A DNA stretch of 64,000 bases from Cepaea nemoralis (lineage: Eukaryota > Mollusca > Gastropoda > Stylommatophora > Helicidae), in assembly GCA_014155875.1 (NCBI GenBank), contig JACEFZ010027925.1, forward strand, positions 1 through 64,000, read 5' to 3'. The notes below the pieces were generated by a model that saw nothing but the letters and a program-made list of their open reading frames with translations, made no database searches and was not told the origin of the DNA. Below are positions 52,311-62,545 of the stretch, piece after piece. Each line of letters begins with the position of its first letter. The first letter of the stretch is position 1. A program made the position numbers and the translations under genes.

Positions 52311-52504
52311 TAGTCTAATGACGTTGGTTAGTCCACAGTACACCTCCATATTCGTCTAGAGATGTAACACATATCTTGGTACAATTCTAGTGTACCTTCT
52401 TCGTAGGGGAGTTGCTTCTATCCCAGCGCACTGCACCCTCACATTATGTGTGGTTCTCTCTGTACCCTCACTACCTATCGCTGTGATTACCCTTGATAAA
52501 ACAA

Positions 52505-52625
52505 ATGGCAAACATTTGCGGCTGATCAAGCAGTAATAGTAAAATCGACACTAAATTACAAGACCACATAAATAGTCTAAATGAAATGTGTAGCTAAATA
52601 TAAAAAAAAATTAGCATAAGTAAAA
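52505..52625 (+). pseudogene. LINE D reverse transcriptase fragment
   Basis: TTACAAGACCACATAAATAG and TCTAAATGAAATGTGTAG match the segment just after the FADDQ box of LINE D (22250-22350). The copy is short, with frame breaks. Confidence 0.7.
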
Positions 52626-55222
52626 TATATAAATACTTTTAAAATATCCAAGAAAAGAAAAATAATATCTGATATCTAGAGTTATGATATCTATATGTGA
52701 TATAACACAATGATGTAAGACGATCACGTGTTGGTTTCACATGCGAACAATATTAAATTCCTTTATTTGTGATAAGGAAGTATGTAATGTATTCTAATAT
52801 ATCAGTGTTTATATGAATTTGGAATGAGTTTTGACGAATTGTTCTGGGATCTTGATTCAATTCTCCTAACATATTTTTCCGATAATATTTGTGTATGTAT
52901 TCCTTTAATTTAACAACGTCGTGTGTTCATAATTTGTCATTGTTAAATGAATTGTTATCCATCGTTGACACAGAAGTTTGTCCTCTATTATCCGATATTG
53001 TAATGTAGATAACAACTGAGGTGGAGTTAATGACTGAGTAATTGGACATCCATCTAAAGGAGGTCTCAAACGTTGTATTATCGATTCGGGCGACTGATTG
53101 GCCCTGTTTGACAAGTTATAGCTTATCCTGAATACGTTGATCGGAATTTCTTCTGTACTCGACATAAAGGAGCACGGTTGACATCATGGACGTGGATGAG
53201 CAATCATCTGTGGGTTTGGTGATTCGATGTTTTTGGGTAAAATATCTTCAAAGTTGCAACATGCATGGACATTCCTCGTATTTGGCAATGTCGTTAAAGA
53301 AGTTCGTGCTTTAATAATGCATGATTGAGTATCTCGGCTTTGCCCAACCAGTAAAATCTGCTCACAATTTTAGCATAATATCCATTGAATGTAGATTAGT
53401 CAGTGTTGGTTGTATTATGACTTCAGGATGTTTCATGTACGCAATTCACAATCTTAAGCGAAGTATATAAAAGATGTGATTATGATTTTTTTCTTCATGA
53501 CGTTTAGTGTACGTTTCCATAAGTTCTGTTTCTCAAGTTTGATGTAAAAATTGTTCATCACTGTTATGAAACTCGAATTTCGATGTAATTGATGTGGCTT
53601 CGTAACTTAAAAGTACCTGATATTGCTTTAAGTTTTGTGTTGACGTATTTCAAAAAAATTTCTTTTGAATGTTCTCGGTGAGTAGCGTATAAAACTTCCT
53701 TTGACAACTGTTGTTTCTCTTTTATGACGTATCATTCTGTGTAATAACAATTATGTTGGCATTGAAGAACATAGGCTCAACCTTTCCAATGACATTAACA
53801 TTGAGCAAGAACTGAAGAGAAAAAAATGCGAACTTACATATTGAATCCTGACGTGTGGCCTTTACAGTTCAATGTCGTTTTATTAACATCTTTTTACAAC
53901 GTAAATATCAGATAATCCGTAGTTGCCTCTTTTGGAGTGCCTGTTATACCAGGTCAGCATCCGAACTATCTGAGCACAAACTATGCGAATTTAAATGAAT
54001 GACATGTAATACTGTTGACCCCAGTCATGATTAACACATACAGTTGATCACATCCTCCCTCTCAACTTGTCTGTCTTTCAGTTATGTTGCCTTTCCATGT
54101 CGTTCGTACCCAAGTTTATACCACATACGTCTATTTGAAGTGAGTATTTTGTAACAGTATAGTGTCAATGAACGCCTTCGTCCGAATCAAGACAATTGGG
54201 TGTTCGGAAGTTGTGTAAATTCCTCTATTAGTGCTACCAATCTGTTGTTTGTTCGAGTAAATGTATGTAATAAATAATGGTGGACAAATGAATCTTTAAT
54301 TCCGATACTTCTTATTGGCTGTATGAACGTTCTCAAGTCATTTTCGTCTGCGATTGAATAGTAAATGTATCTTCTCAGGACATTAATGCTGTAAAGAATG
54401 TACTCAACGTAGCTCGCCTTCAATCAATGAACAGCGTTTTGGATTAAAACCATAAGAAAAGATGAAATCGAATCGTTGACATGATTGTGTCAGAATTAAT
54501 CTCTGTTTAATTTGATAAACAACTTATTAGTTGTAGCATATCATTTAACAGTCATCAAATTCTACCGTGTCTGGTGAACTTCCAGGACGGCCGGTAAGTA
54601 TATATTTGATATCATCTATTAAATGTTAGCTTGACAAACCTTTAAGTGACTGTTCTAGATTCACGATCTATGTCTCTCAATTCATCTTCCCTCCATTCCA
54701 TAGATCCATCTGTTGCCATTCTGAATTCTCACTAAACAGTTGATTCATTTTCTTCGAACTGTAGACTACAGACTGTTGAATGACTGACTATCGTTTCCCG
54801 GATGTGTGTAATACACAACCAAAATAATGACGTCATGTTAATTTTTTAAACGCTTTTGTCCGTGTGTTAGAGATTATTCCACCTATAGTAAATTATATAT
54901 GATGGCGTCATGATAAAAATCTGCATGTGACCTTGACCTTCACTTGTATTTGGCTCGATCTCTTGAATGATAAATTGTTACTTAATATACTTAGCACAGA
55001 ATTATATGCTGTTTAAACTGTAATGTTTGGACTCAACTGCAGCTTGTGGCTTCTGGTTTCCTGTTTAGCAGTGGTAGTGCATGGTGTGCATATGAGAATG
55101 AGATGCGCAGCTGCATCGGCGTGCAATCGATAATGTAAAATTGAGGCAAATGGCATATTTCCTTTGCGGTGCCTTAAAACTTAGTCCAACGGATTCACTA
55201 TAACCGGAACATAAGTCCCCAT
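52626..55222. other. AT-rich DNA, nothing recognised
   Basis: Frames are all below 90 codons and have no recognisable domain. No tandem repeat or obvious inverted structure was seen by eye. It may be intronic or intergenic host DNA, or very old repeats. Confidence 0.4.
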
Positions 55223-55657
55223 TGCCAAGGAGCGGGAGGTAGCGGCAGGGGTTAATAATATATATTTATTTATAAATACCTTCCAGTCCTCCTTGTTCTT
55301 TAGGTGAACAGTGAAAAGCCAAAATCGGCCACTGAAACTCAAACCTTTTATAAGACGACGCTGGATAGTTTCTTCTCACAAATCCACTTTAATACGACGA
55401 TTCTGACAACGCAGTCGCTCCACAGAAATGTTACAACTATAATTCACAACACATTATTCTAAATAAAGCTGCATAGTGTTAGCCGTGCTGTAGTGACAAG
55501 AAGCCACGTCCGACCTGGACGCCAGCTCAAGTCTAACTGCCTTTTTCGTGACGTTTTCGTGCTTGCACCAAAACGTCTTGCACACTTATCATTCTTTTGA
55601 AACTAATGCCGTGCAAAGTGTGTCTTACAATCCATATCCTGATCCAGGTATATGGCA
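55223..55657. repeat. 434-bp interspersed repeat, solo-LTR-like, copy 2
   Basis: Near-identical to 35512-35945, in the same orientation, from TGCCAAGGAGCGGGAG to ATATGGCA. Few differences were noticed, so both copies are young or recently homogenised. Confidence 0.7.
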
Positions 55658-55703
55658 CTGTCCATTTTTTTATCTGTGATGGCATGAAACCTATAGAAAT
55701 TCA

Positions 55704-55890
55704 TCAGTGAATGATAGTCATTCCTGTCTACAACTCTGTCCTCATACACCAGCAATGGTAGTCATTGCTGTCTACAACTCTGTCCTCGTACACCAGCAAT
55801 GGTAATCATTCCTGTCCACAACTCTGTCCTCATACACCAGCAATGGTAGTCATTCCTGTCTACAACTCTGTCCTCAAATACCAACAGTGG
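55704..55890. repeat. 44-bp tandem repeat, four copies
   Basis: The unit contains GGTAGTCATTCCTGTC and TACAACTCTGTCCTCATACA. The last copy is diverged. Confidence 0.85.
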
Positions 55891-56635
55891 TAGTCCAGTC
55901 CTGTAATGATAATTGTATTTTAAAAGTTCTACCTTGTCTCATTGACTTGCTATGTGAATTGTCTTCAACATGTTATTCCAGGAGTTAATTACTAGCTGAA
56001 GTGCCTTGTTGTGTTCTTTATGTAATCAATGATCATAATTCTGATCACCAAGCTAACCATCCTGCATTGTCTTTCTCTGTCTCTAATAATCTCAAATTTC
56101 CTGGTTGTCACTGCATTCTCCAAACCCTTTCTTCTGACAGAATGATCTAAAGTCAATCACTGCCTTGTCTTAATGTCAATAAACACATAGTCGTTGTGAC
56201 TTTTCCCCCTACAGAAATCTGTGTCTGTAAGACATTTACCTTTTCAGCTGTCCTTGGACACTGAAATGTTTAACTGTCCTTGGACAGTGACATTTTTAAC
56301 TGTCAAGTGACCTTCTCATCCTTGCCCACATTTCCCTGTATCCAACAAAATGTATCAGATCTTCCCTGGCCACCTTCTGTTAAGTTTACCAGCTGTTACA
56401 GTTTTTCTGTTCTTACACTGTGGCCAAAAAATGATGTTTGTAATTGTAGTGTATTAGCCTGTTTCAGAAAACTTCGAGTTCTTAATCTATAATTGTTTGA
56501 AATTATGCACAAGCTATGGAGTCATACACTAATAGTCAGTATTAAATATAACGATAGTACAAATATATTTTATACAAACAAATGTATAACTTACAGTTGC
56601 TCAAATGACTGGTTGTTAAAGTCTCACCTTGCTGG
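55891..56635. other. AT-rich DNA, nothing recognised
   Basis: A 70-codon frame at 56280-56492 has no recognisable domain. A pair of TGTCCTTGGACA palindromes near 56250 and 56277 is the only feature noted. Confidence 0.35.
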
Positions 56636-56637
56636 AG

Positions 56638-56870
56638 TCATGCTGGCTCAGTGGCTAATTTGCTTTACCTTCTGGCTCAGTGATCATAAGTTCAAATCCA
56701 GATCAAGGTTGGGATTTCTTTTGTAACCGGGGTTTCCAGGATTGGCCCTGCCTAAAATGGATACCAGGAAATGGTCAGAAGTAAAGGTGCCGGCATATAT
56801 TGACCACATCACTCATTGAGTCTGAGTTATTCTATACAAATATGGGGCTAGCACTTCATGGAACGGAGAA
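56638..56870 (+). repeat. tRNA-derived SINE-like element
   Basis: A-box-like TGGCTCAGTGGCTAA and B-box-like AGTTCAAATCC are about 40 bp apart. A body with CCGGGGTTTCCAGG and CTGAGTTATTCTATACAA follows. It is probably a SINE; the tRNA species is unclear. Confidence 0.45.
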
Positions 56871-56889
56871 GGGTCGTGTACTTATTTGT

Positions 56890-57228
56890 ATACAATCACC
56901 TTGAGTGTTGGTGCCTAATTACTAGTTGTTGGATTCATTTTAATAAACTGATCTCAAATTACTAGTTGATGGATTCATTTTAGTAAACTGACCTCACATT
57001 ACTAATTGTCAATGCCGCCTTTGATTACATGACCTCAAATTACTGGTTAGAGTCAGCTTGATGAACTGACCTCAAATTATTGCTTGTTAGTCACCTTGGG
57101 GAACTAACGTCAGATGACTGGTTGTTGAGATTTATTAACTAATCTCAATTTACTACTGCTTACTGTCACCTTTGGTGAACACATGATTGATTGTTAGAGT
57201 AACATTGATGAACTGGTTTTGAATTCTC
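56890..57228. repeat. Degenerate ~45-bp minisatellite, left part
   Basis: CTGACCTCAAATTACT-like sequence recurs about seven times with GATGAACTGA or TAAACTGA spacers. The same pattern resumes at about 57930-58050 beyond the LINE D insertion. Confidence 0.65.
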
Positions 57229-57860
57229 ACCTCATCTCATCTCATCATGTTCCTCTTGTACCTTGCGGTGTCGAGGTGAAGTATAAACAGCGGGAGAGTG
57301 CCCGCTTTTTGGCTTCGTGTATCTATTCCCATGGAATAGAAAGAAAAAGCAGCGGCTACAGCAGGATATAACAATATTAATTGGAAACAAATAGGTGTAT
57401 TAAACTCCTTACAAGGAGATCCATCGTATCGCGAAATACAGGTGAAAATCGAAATCAAGGATCTCTTGTAAGGTATGTGCAACGTTGTTGATGTTTAGTA
57501 CGTTTCTTCTCACAGGAGTTTAATATACCTATTTGTTTCCAGTTCATATTCCCATGGAATCTGTTATTCCCTGCATCCATCGTTTACGTGGTCGGTCTCT
57601 TCCTCTGCTTCCCTATGGTCTGTACATCATTGCTTTTTGTGGTATACTGTTAGTTGGTAACCTACTTGCATGGCCAAACCATTTGACTTGCTGCCTTCTA
57701 ATAAAATCTAGTGCAGCTATAACCCGAACTTTAGTCCTGATTTCTTCATTTCTGATCTTATCTCTTCTTGGTACATTGAGTATTCTTCTCAGGAATCTCA
57801 TTACTGTTGTGATTTTTCTTTTCTCTTTTTCTATCATTGTAGGAAGATTGTGTTGTTACT
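57229..57860 (-). pseudogene. LINE D C-terminus, minus strand
   Basis: The minus strand reads EKEKRKITTVMRFLRRILNV, RRQQVKWFGHASRL and, after an inserted 210-bp element, the 3' end with CACCTCGACACCGCAAGG and a GATGA-repeat tail (57229-57250). It matches the copy at 22630-23017. Confidence 0.8.
57338..57547. mobile_element. 210-bp foldback insertion in LINE D
   Basis: ATTCCCATGGAAT flanks it on both sides (57325-57337 and 57548-57560), a perfect 13-bp target-site duplication. Inside, TGGAAACAAATAGGTGTATT (57382 on) is inverted at about 57515-57541. A second inner pair, CCTTACAAGGAGATCC and GGATCTCTTGTAAGG, nests within it. About 44 bp lie outside the inverted repeats on the left. It encodes nothing. 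Confidence 0.75.
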
Positions 57861-57929
57861 TCTTAGTTTTTTCTATGAGCAGTATGAAGAGTTTTGAATT
57901 ACTACTGTTAAAATGGATTTAATTATCTG

Positions 57930-58050
57930 ATATCAAATTAATAAGTTGCTAAAAATGGGACTTTTATAAATAGCCTGAAATTATTAACCTTGGTCAACTA
58001 ATTTCAAAATTACTCATTATGACTACCTTGGTGAACTGACCTTACATTGC
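57930..58050. repeat. Degenerate ~45-bp minisatellite, right part
   Basis: ACCTTGGTCAACTAATTTCA and ACCTTGGTGAACTGACC continue the pattern of 56890-57228. Confidence 0.55.
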
Positions 58051-58289
58051 TGATTTCATGAAAACATTTATTATATAAATGTACTGTGGCTTTTGAAAGT
58101 TTGTTGTTTGTATGTGTATGTTTGTTGCATGTGTAAAAAGATAATGTCTCTTGTTGCTGTCACAGAGTTGTGGAGTGCAACTCATGGCAGATGAATGCTG
58201 TTATCAGGAAAGTGCTGGTTTTCTGTAGCTGGTCCGGAGACTCATAGAATATATTGGTTGTGTCCTTATGGCAGATTTAGTTGAGAGTA

Positions 58290-58500
58290 TGGGACATTTT
58301 TGTGGTTTGTTTCCTGTGTTTGAGAATTGTGTCTGTACATTGAAACAAGCTACTCGAATATTTGGGTACTGTGGTAACAGCACGTGGACATTGGTGTAAT
58401 GGTTTGTTGTTTCCTTTGTTTGAGAATTGTGTCTGTACATGTATTGAAACAAGTTAATGTATTTAGTTACTGTGATAACAGCAGGTGCACATTGGTGGCA
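58290..58500. repeat. Two-copy ~105-bp tandem repeat
   Basis: GTTTGAGAATTGTGTCTGTA, TTGAAACAAG and ACTGTGGTAACAGCA occur twice, with GTGCACATTGG-type ends. Confidence 0.75.
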
Positions 58501-58629
58501 TGTACATGGTCAGATGTTGTTCCATGCCTACATGTAGCAGTCGCTGTGTAAGTGAAAGACCGGCCATATATTCTTCCATGGACTTTGGCCTAAACTTGGT
58601 GAGTGTCCTGGCAAGTTACATAGCCACAC

Positions 58630-59009
58630 CAGCTCCTGCTACATGACCTGTCTATAACAGCAGGTGTGAGATGTCATAAAGTAGTTCAATGTTGAACAAC
58701 CCAAGCTATGGTACCTGTCTATAACAGCAGGTGGAAGATGTCATAAAGTAGTTCAATCTTGAACAGCCCAAGCTACTGGTACCTGTCTATAACAGCAGGT
58801 GGGAGATGTCATAAAGTAGTTCAATCTTGAACAGCCCAAGCTACGGTACCTGTCTATAACAGCAGGTGGGAGATGTCATAAAGTAGTTCAATCTTGAACA
58901 GCCCAAGCTACGGTACCTGTCTATAACAGCAGGTGGGAGATGTCATAAAGTAGTTCAATCTTGAACAGCCCAAGCTACTGGTACCTGTCTATAACAGCAG
59001 GTGGGAGAT
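58630..59009. repeat. 67-bp minisatellite, left part
   Basis: About five and a half units contain GTACCTGTCTATAACAGCAG, GAGATGTCATAAAGTAG and TTCAATCTTGAACAGCCC. Each unit holds two inverted repeats, ACCTG...CAGGT and GTTCAATCTTGAAC. The array is split by the element at 59010-61541 and resumes in phase. Confidence 0.9.
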
Positions 59010-61541
59010 TGTCACGGATTTGCAGCCTTTACTTCCCAGAACAATTTTCGGCTCACTTTTGATGGGCCATGTAGAGAATCAACAGACGAACAAAACTGTT
59101 TTCTCTATATTCAAGGCTATATAGTCTTGATGTAAGCTTGCAAAGCCTGCAAGTAAACAAATCACCACAGATGGCTTTCTATTTGGGAAGTTAATTTGAC
59201 ACCAGTACCTGTCACCCCCAGAGGTTATCAATCCAGCCAGACTGGAGGGCAGACTCAGGGGACTGAATGGTAATTAAAACCAACCAGGCATGACGCAAGC
59301 AAACCTGGTTTACCAACAGAGTTATAAACTGGCAGCTGACCATGAGAACCTAATTGTTCCCTTGACATGACACCTGATAAGCATAGCTAGGAAATCACCC
59401 AACCGCGATGGCTGACCTCAATCTGAAACAGACTAGAGGTACAAGGTGTGAAATCACTGATAAGACTCAGAAGAATAAAAATTGTCAGACTCACAGGTGT
59501 GAGGGCTAGTGTGCATGCAGAAAGATTTATGACTGACATGTTGGGAGATAATGTGGCTGCCCTGTAGAAATGTGTGAAACAGATCTGATAAAGCAATTAG
59601 AACAGTACTGAAGGAATGTTAATTGCTTTGGGATACTAGTTAAATAGGCTGTTAGCTCTGGTCATGTTAGAAATGAAAAAAATCTCTGAACAGGTAGGCA
59701 GCCAGCTCAATGTTTGTGGTCATATGTATGATTCTTATGTTGCTAGATTTCACTAGGAGAATTATTTCTTAGTAACTATCTAAGTCTTGTAGATGTATGT
59801 ACTGATTTTTAGTCTATATCTGACATAGGTTATTTCAATAAATATCATTGTCTAAGTATACTTTTAGGGGTCTTGGTAGATGCTTGTCATTTCTTTGTAC
59901 ACTATCCTAGTTGCCTTTTGGTGTGTGCATTTGTTGTACAGAATATAGTCAACTGACTATTTCTTTAATTCTTACCACAGCAGTAACTAAGTGGTGACTA
60001 AACCGGACAGATCAGCAATATGGCTGGTCTGTGTGGTCACTTAAATTAGACTTGTTGTATATCTCATTTTGTAGGTATACAATATTATTACTCATTAATA
60101 ATACCTATGCTATTATGTTGAGTATCATTATATGTCTATCTTGAAGTAATATATTGTATGTATATCGGAGGTTGATTTAGTTGAATTGCCATATGCATAA
60201 TTTGTGTATTTGTTCTGTAACGTATATGGAAACTATGTTTCCCAGTTTTTTGTAGACAAGGATATTACTTCCCTTTTGCATTCATATTTCGTATGTAAGT
60301 ATAATCTTATATGCCATTTTGTATTCGCATACCTTAGGTTTATTTGATGTGATTTGTTATATGGTAACTCACTAAGAATAAATTGTTGTTGTGCTATTGT
60401 GTTCGCATGGACACACTGGCCATCGATTGTGTTGGAAACGGAGGTGTAATGGTACAGACATTACCCACAATTGTTATGGAGTATATGGTGCTAAACCTTT
60501 TTCATCGTATGGTGGACGGTAATTCACGGAAGTCTGGCACAGATACTGGTCACGGCTTGTAAGCCCGGATGATCAGGCATTAGAATAATACCATTACCGA
60601 CCCTGTGAGCTGCTAAACCAACTTGGGATGGAGCGGCTGTACGACACAGAATTTCTGTATTAGTGACATGGACATGGGGCGGCAGAAATGTAATAATTAC
60701 AGGCGTGTGAGACAATTGAAAAGCCCGTCCCAGACTAAGAAAGTAGGAGAGAGATATGTAGGGAGAAGGAGGATGGTGAACGCAGTAGAGCTGGAAGAGA
60801 AACTTGGCCAGACTGGTCATTGTATATGTATGTGTTAGTATTACTTAGGATTGTGCTGATGTAGAACTAGATATAACACATTCTTGACTTTCTTTCAAGC
60901 TCTCACAAGGAGCACCTATGTTATAGATCTCAAGAACGAGTGACGACTAGGTAGTGTCAGGACTGACAGGAATAGTCAGAATACCGGCAAGCTGTTTCTG
61001 TGTCTACTGGAGAGTGGGGATCTGGACCACAGATCCAGATAGTTCAAGTAACAAGTTATGTAATGTTTGTCATCAATAACAATATGTTATATGATTTCAT
61101 CATCATCATCGTACAAACCATCATATGTCTATTTTTATGATTAGTAAATAAATGTTGTAGTATTGTAACTCATAGTTCTGTCATTATATTTTTTCCAATT
61201 GTGCATACGTGTGTTGTGTACATTGGTGGGGGTTCACTTAGACACCAAGGAAGGGAGCAGTCAGGGAGAAAAACCTGTACTGAGATAGTTGTCAATACTC
61301 TTATATTTAAGACTTAAATATCTATCTTAGCTAACCTTCTCTTTCCCATTCCTTGGCGAATATTCAGCACAGTTCATTTCATTTTGTAACGAGCCACTTA
61401 GAGCTGTACGTTGGATATTCATGGGCCTAATCTATAGTTCAGCCATATAGATTTTGTCCCTAGTCAGTTTCTGACTATTTGGGGTTGCTCGCCAGTGAAT
61501 AATACATTCATCTGGCCGGTGGGGCACCCCGACTTCTGACA
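59010..61541. mobile_element. 2.5-kb solo-LTR-like element inside the 67-bp minisatellite
   Basis: It starts TGTCACGG and ends TTCTGACA, so the ends are TGTCA/TGACA as in the LTRs of the two Gmr1-like elements. GAGAT lies on both sides (59005-59009 and 61542-61546), a perfect 5-bp target-site duplication, and the minisatellite continues across the gap. No coding frame over 100 codons, no RT and no internal direct repeat were seen. A large solo LTR is the simplest reading; a non-autonomous LTR element is possible. AATAAA occurs near 59837 and 61147. Confidence 0.7.
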
Positions 61542-61905
61542 GAGATGTCATAAAGTAGTTCAATCTTGAACAGCCCAAGCTACGGTACCTGTCTATAACA
61601 GCAGGTGGGAGATGTCATAAAGTAGTTCAATCTTGAACAGCCCAAGCTACGGTACCTGTCTATAACAGCAGGTGGGAGATGTCATAAAGTAGTTCAATCT
61701 TGAACAGCCCAAGCTACGGTACCTGTCTATAAAGCAGGTGGGAGATGTCATAAAGTAGTTCAATCTTGAACAGCCCAAGCTACTGGTACCTGTCTATAAC
61801 AGCAGGTGGGAGATGTCATAAAGTAGTTCAATCTTAAACAGCCCAAGCTACGGTACCTGTCTATAACAGCAGGTGGGAGATGTCATAAAGTAGTTCAGTC
61901 TTGAA
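61542..61905. repeat. 67-bp minisatellite, right part
   Basis: Five more units with the same consensus. One has lost an AC in TATAACAGCAGG (near 61730), another has CTTAAACAG. The array ends at TTGAACAACTCATGGC. Confidence 0.9.
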
Positions 61906-61908
61906 CAA

Positions 61909-62400
61909 CTCATGGCAAAAGCAGCATTTCACAAGATGAAGAATTTTCTCTGCAATTTATCTGTTTTAATCAACTTGAGAAATAGAATTCGTAAGAGCTA
62001 TGTCGAGTTAATCCTTATGTACGGAAGTGAATTAGGGATAATTAGCAGATTTGTGAGGAGTTATAAGGAAACTGCAGAGATGTGGTTGTGTAGAAGGATG
62101 AGAACACATGGATAGATACAAGAGTAATGAAGGTATCCTGAAAGAAGTTCACCTCACAAAGTACTTGCATCAGCAGAGGACAGCCCACATTGCCTGGGCA
62201 TGTCACGAGAAAAGGAAAGCTGGAAAAAGTAGTCACAACGGGAAAGCTGGAGAAAGTAGTCACAAGGGGAACGCTGGAGAGGGGAGACAGAGAAGTTGCA
62301 GGATAGTTTGACGTCATAGCATGGAGGAACATTGACATCAAAAATGATTAGCAACACAGGAGATTGGAACAGACATGTTCACAAACAGCACACCACATGG
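61909..62400 (+). pseudogene. LINE RT C-terminal fragment (RTE-like)
   Basis: KAAFHKMKNFLCNLSVLINL, YVELILMYGSELGIIS and AEMWLCRRMRTHG resemble the region after RT in RTE-like LINEs. A degenerate, internally duplicated GKAGESSHKGNAGEGRQRS stretch follows where a basic GKRGRGR motif is expected. A frameshift lies near 62110. It is distinct from LINE D. Confidence 0.6.
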
Positions 62401-62456
62401 ACTATGAAACAAGAATGATTGAGGTTTCAACATACTGGTAGTATCTTACAACCAGC

Positions 62457-62470
62457 CCCCCCCCCCCCCT
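62457..62470. repeat. C homopolymer
   Basis: A run of about thirteen C, between the LINE relic and the 51-bp minisatellite. Confidence 0.8.
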
Positions 62471-62545
62471 GTGTTTCCAGTTATGGAGGGGATGCTCATC
62501 ATATAGCATGTCCTTTACATAACGTTTTTGTCATCACAGCCCACC

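Noticed and set aside
35512..55657. The two 434-bp repeats as LTRs of one 20-kb element
   Set aside because: The interval holds many unrelated repeats and another complete LTR element, and it lacks a coding region or a matching target-site duplication.
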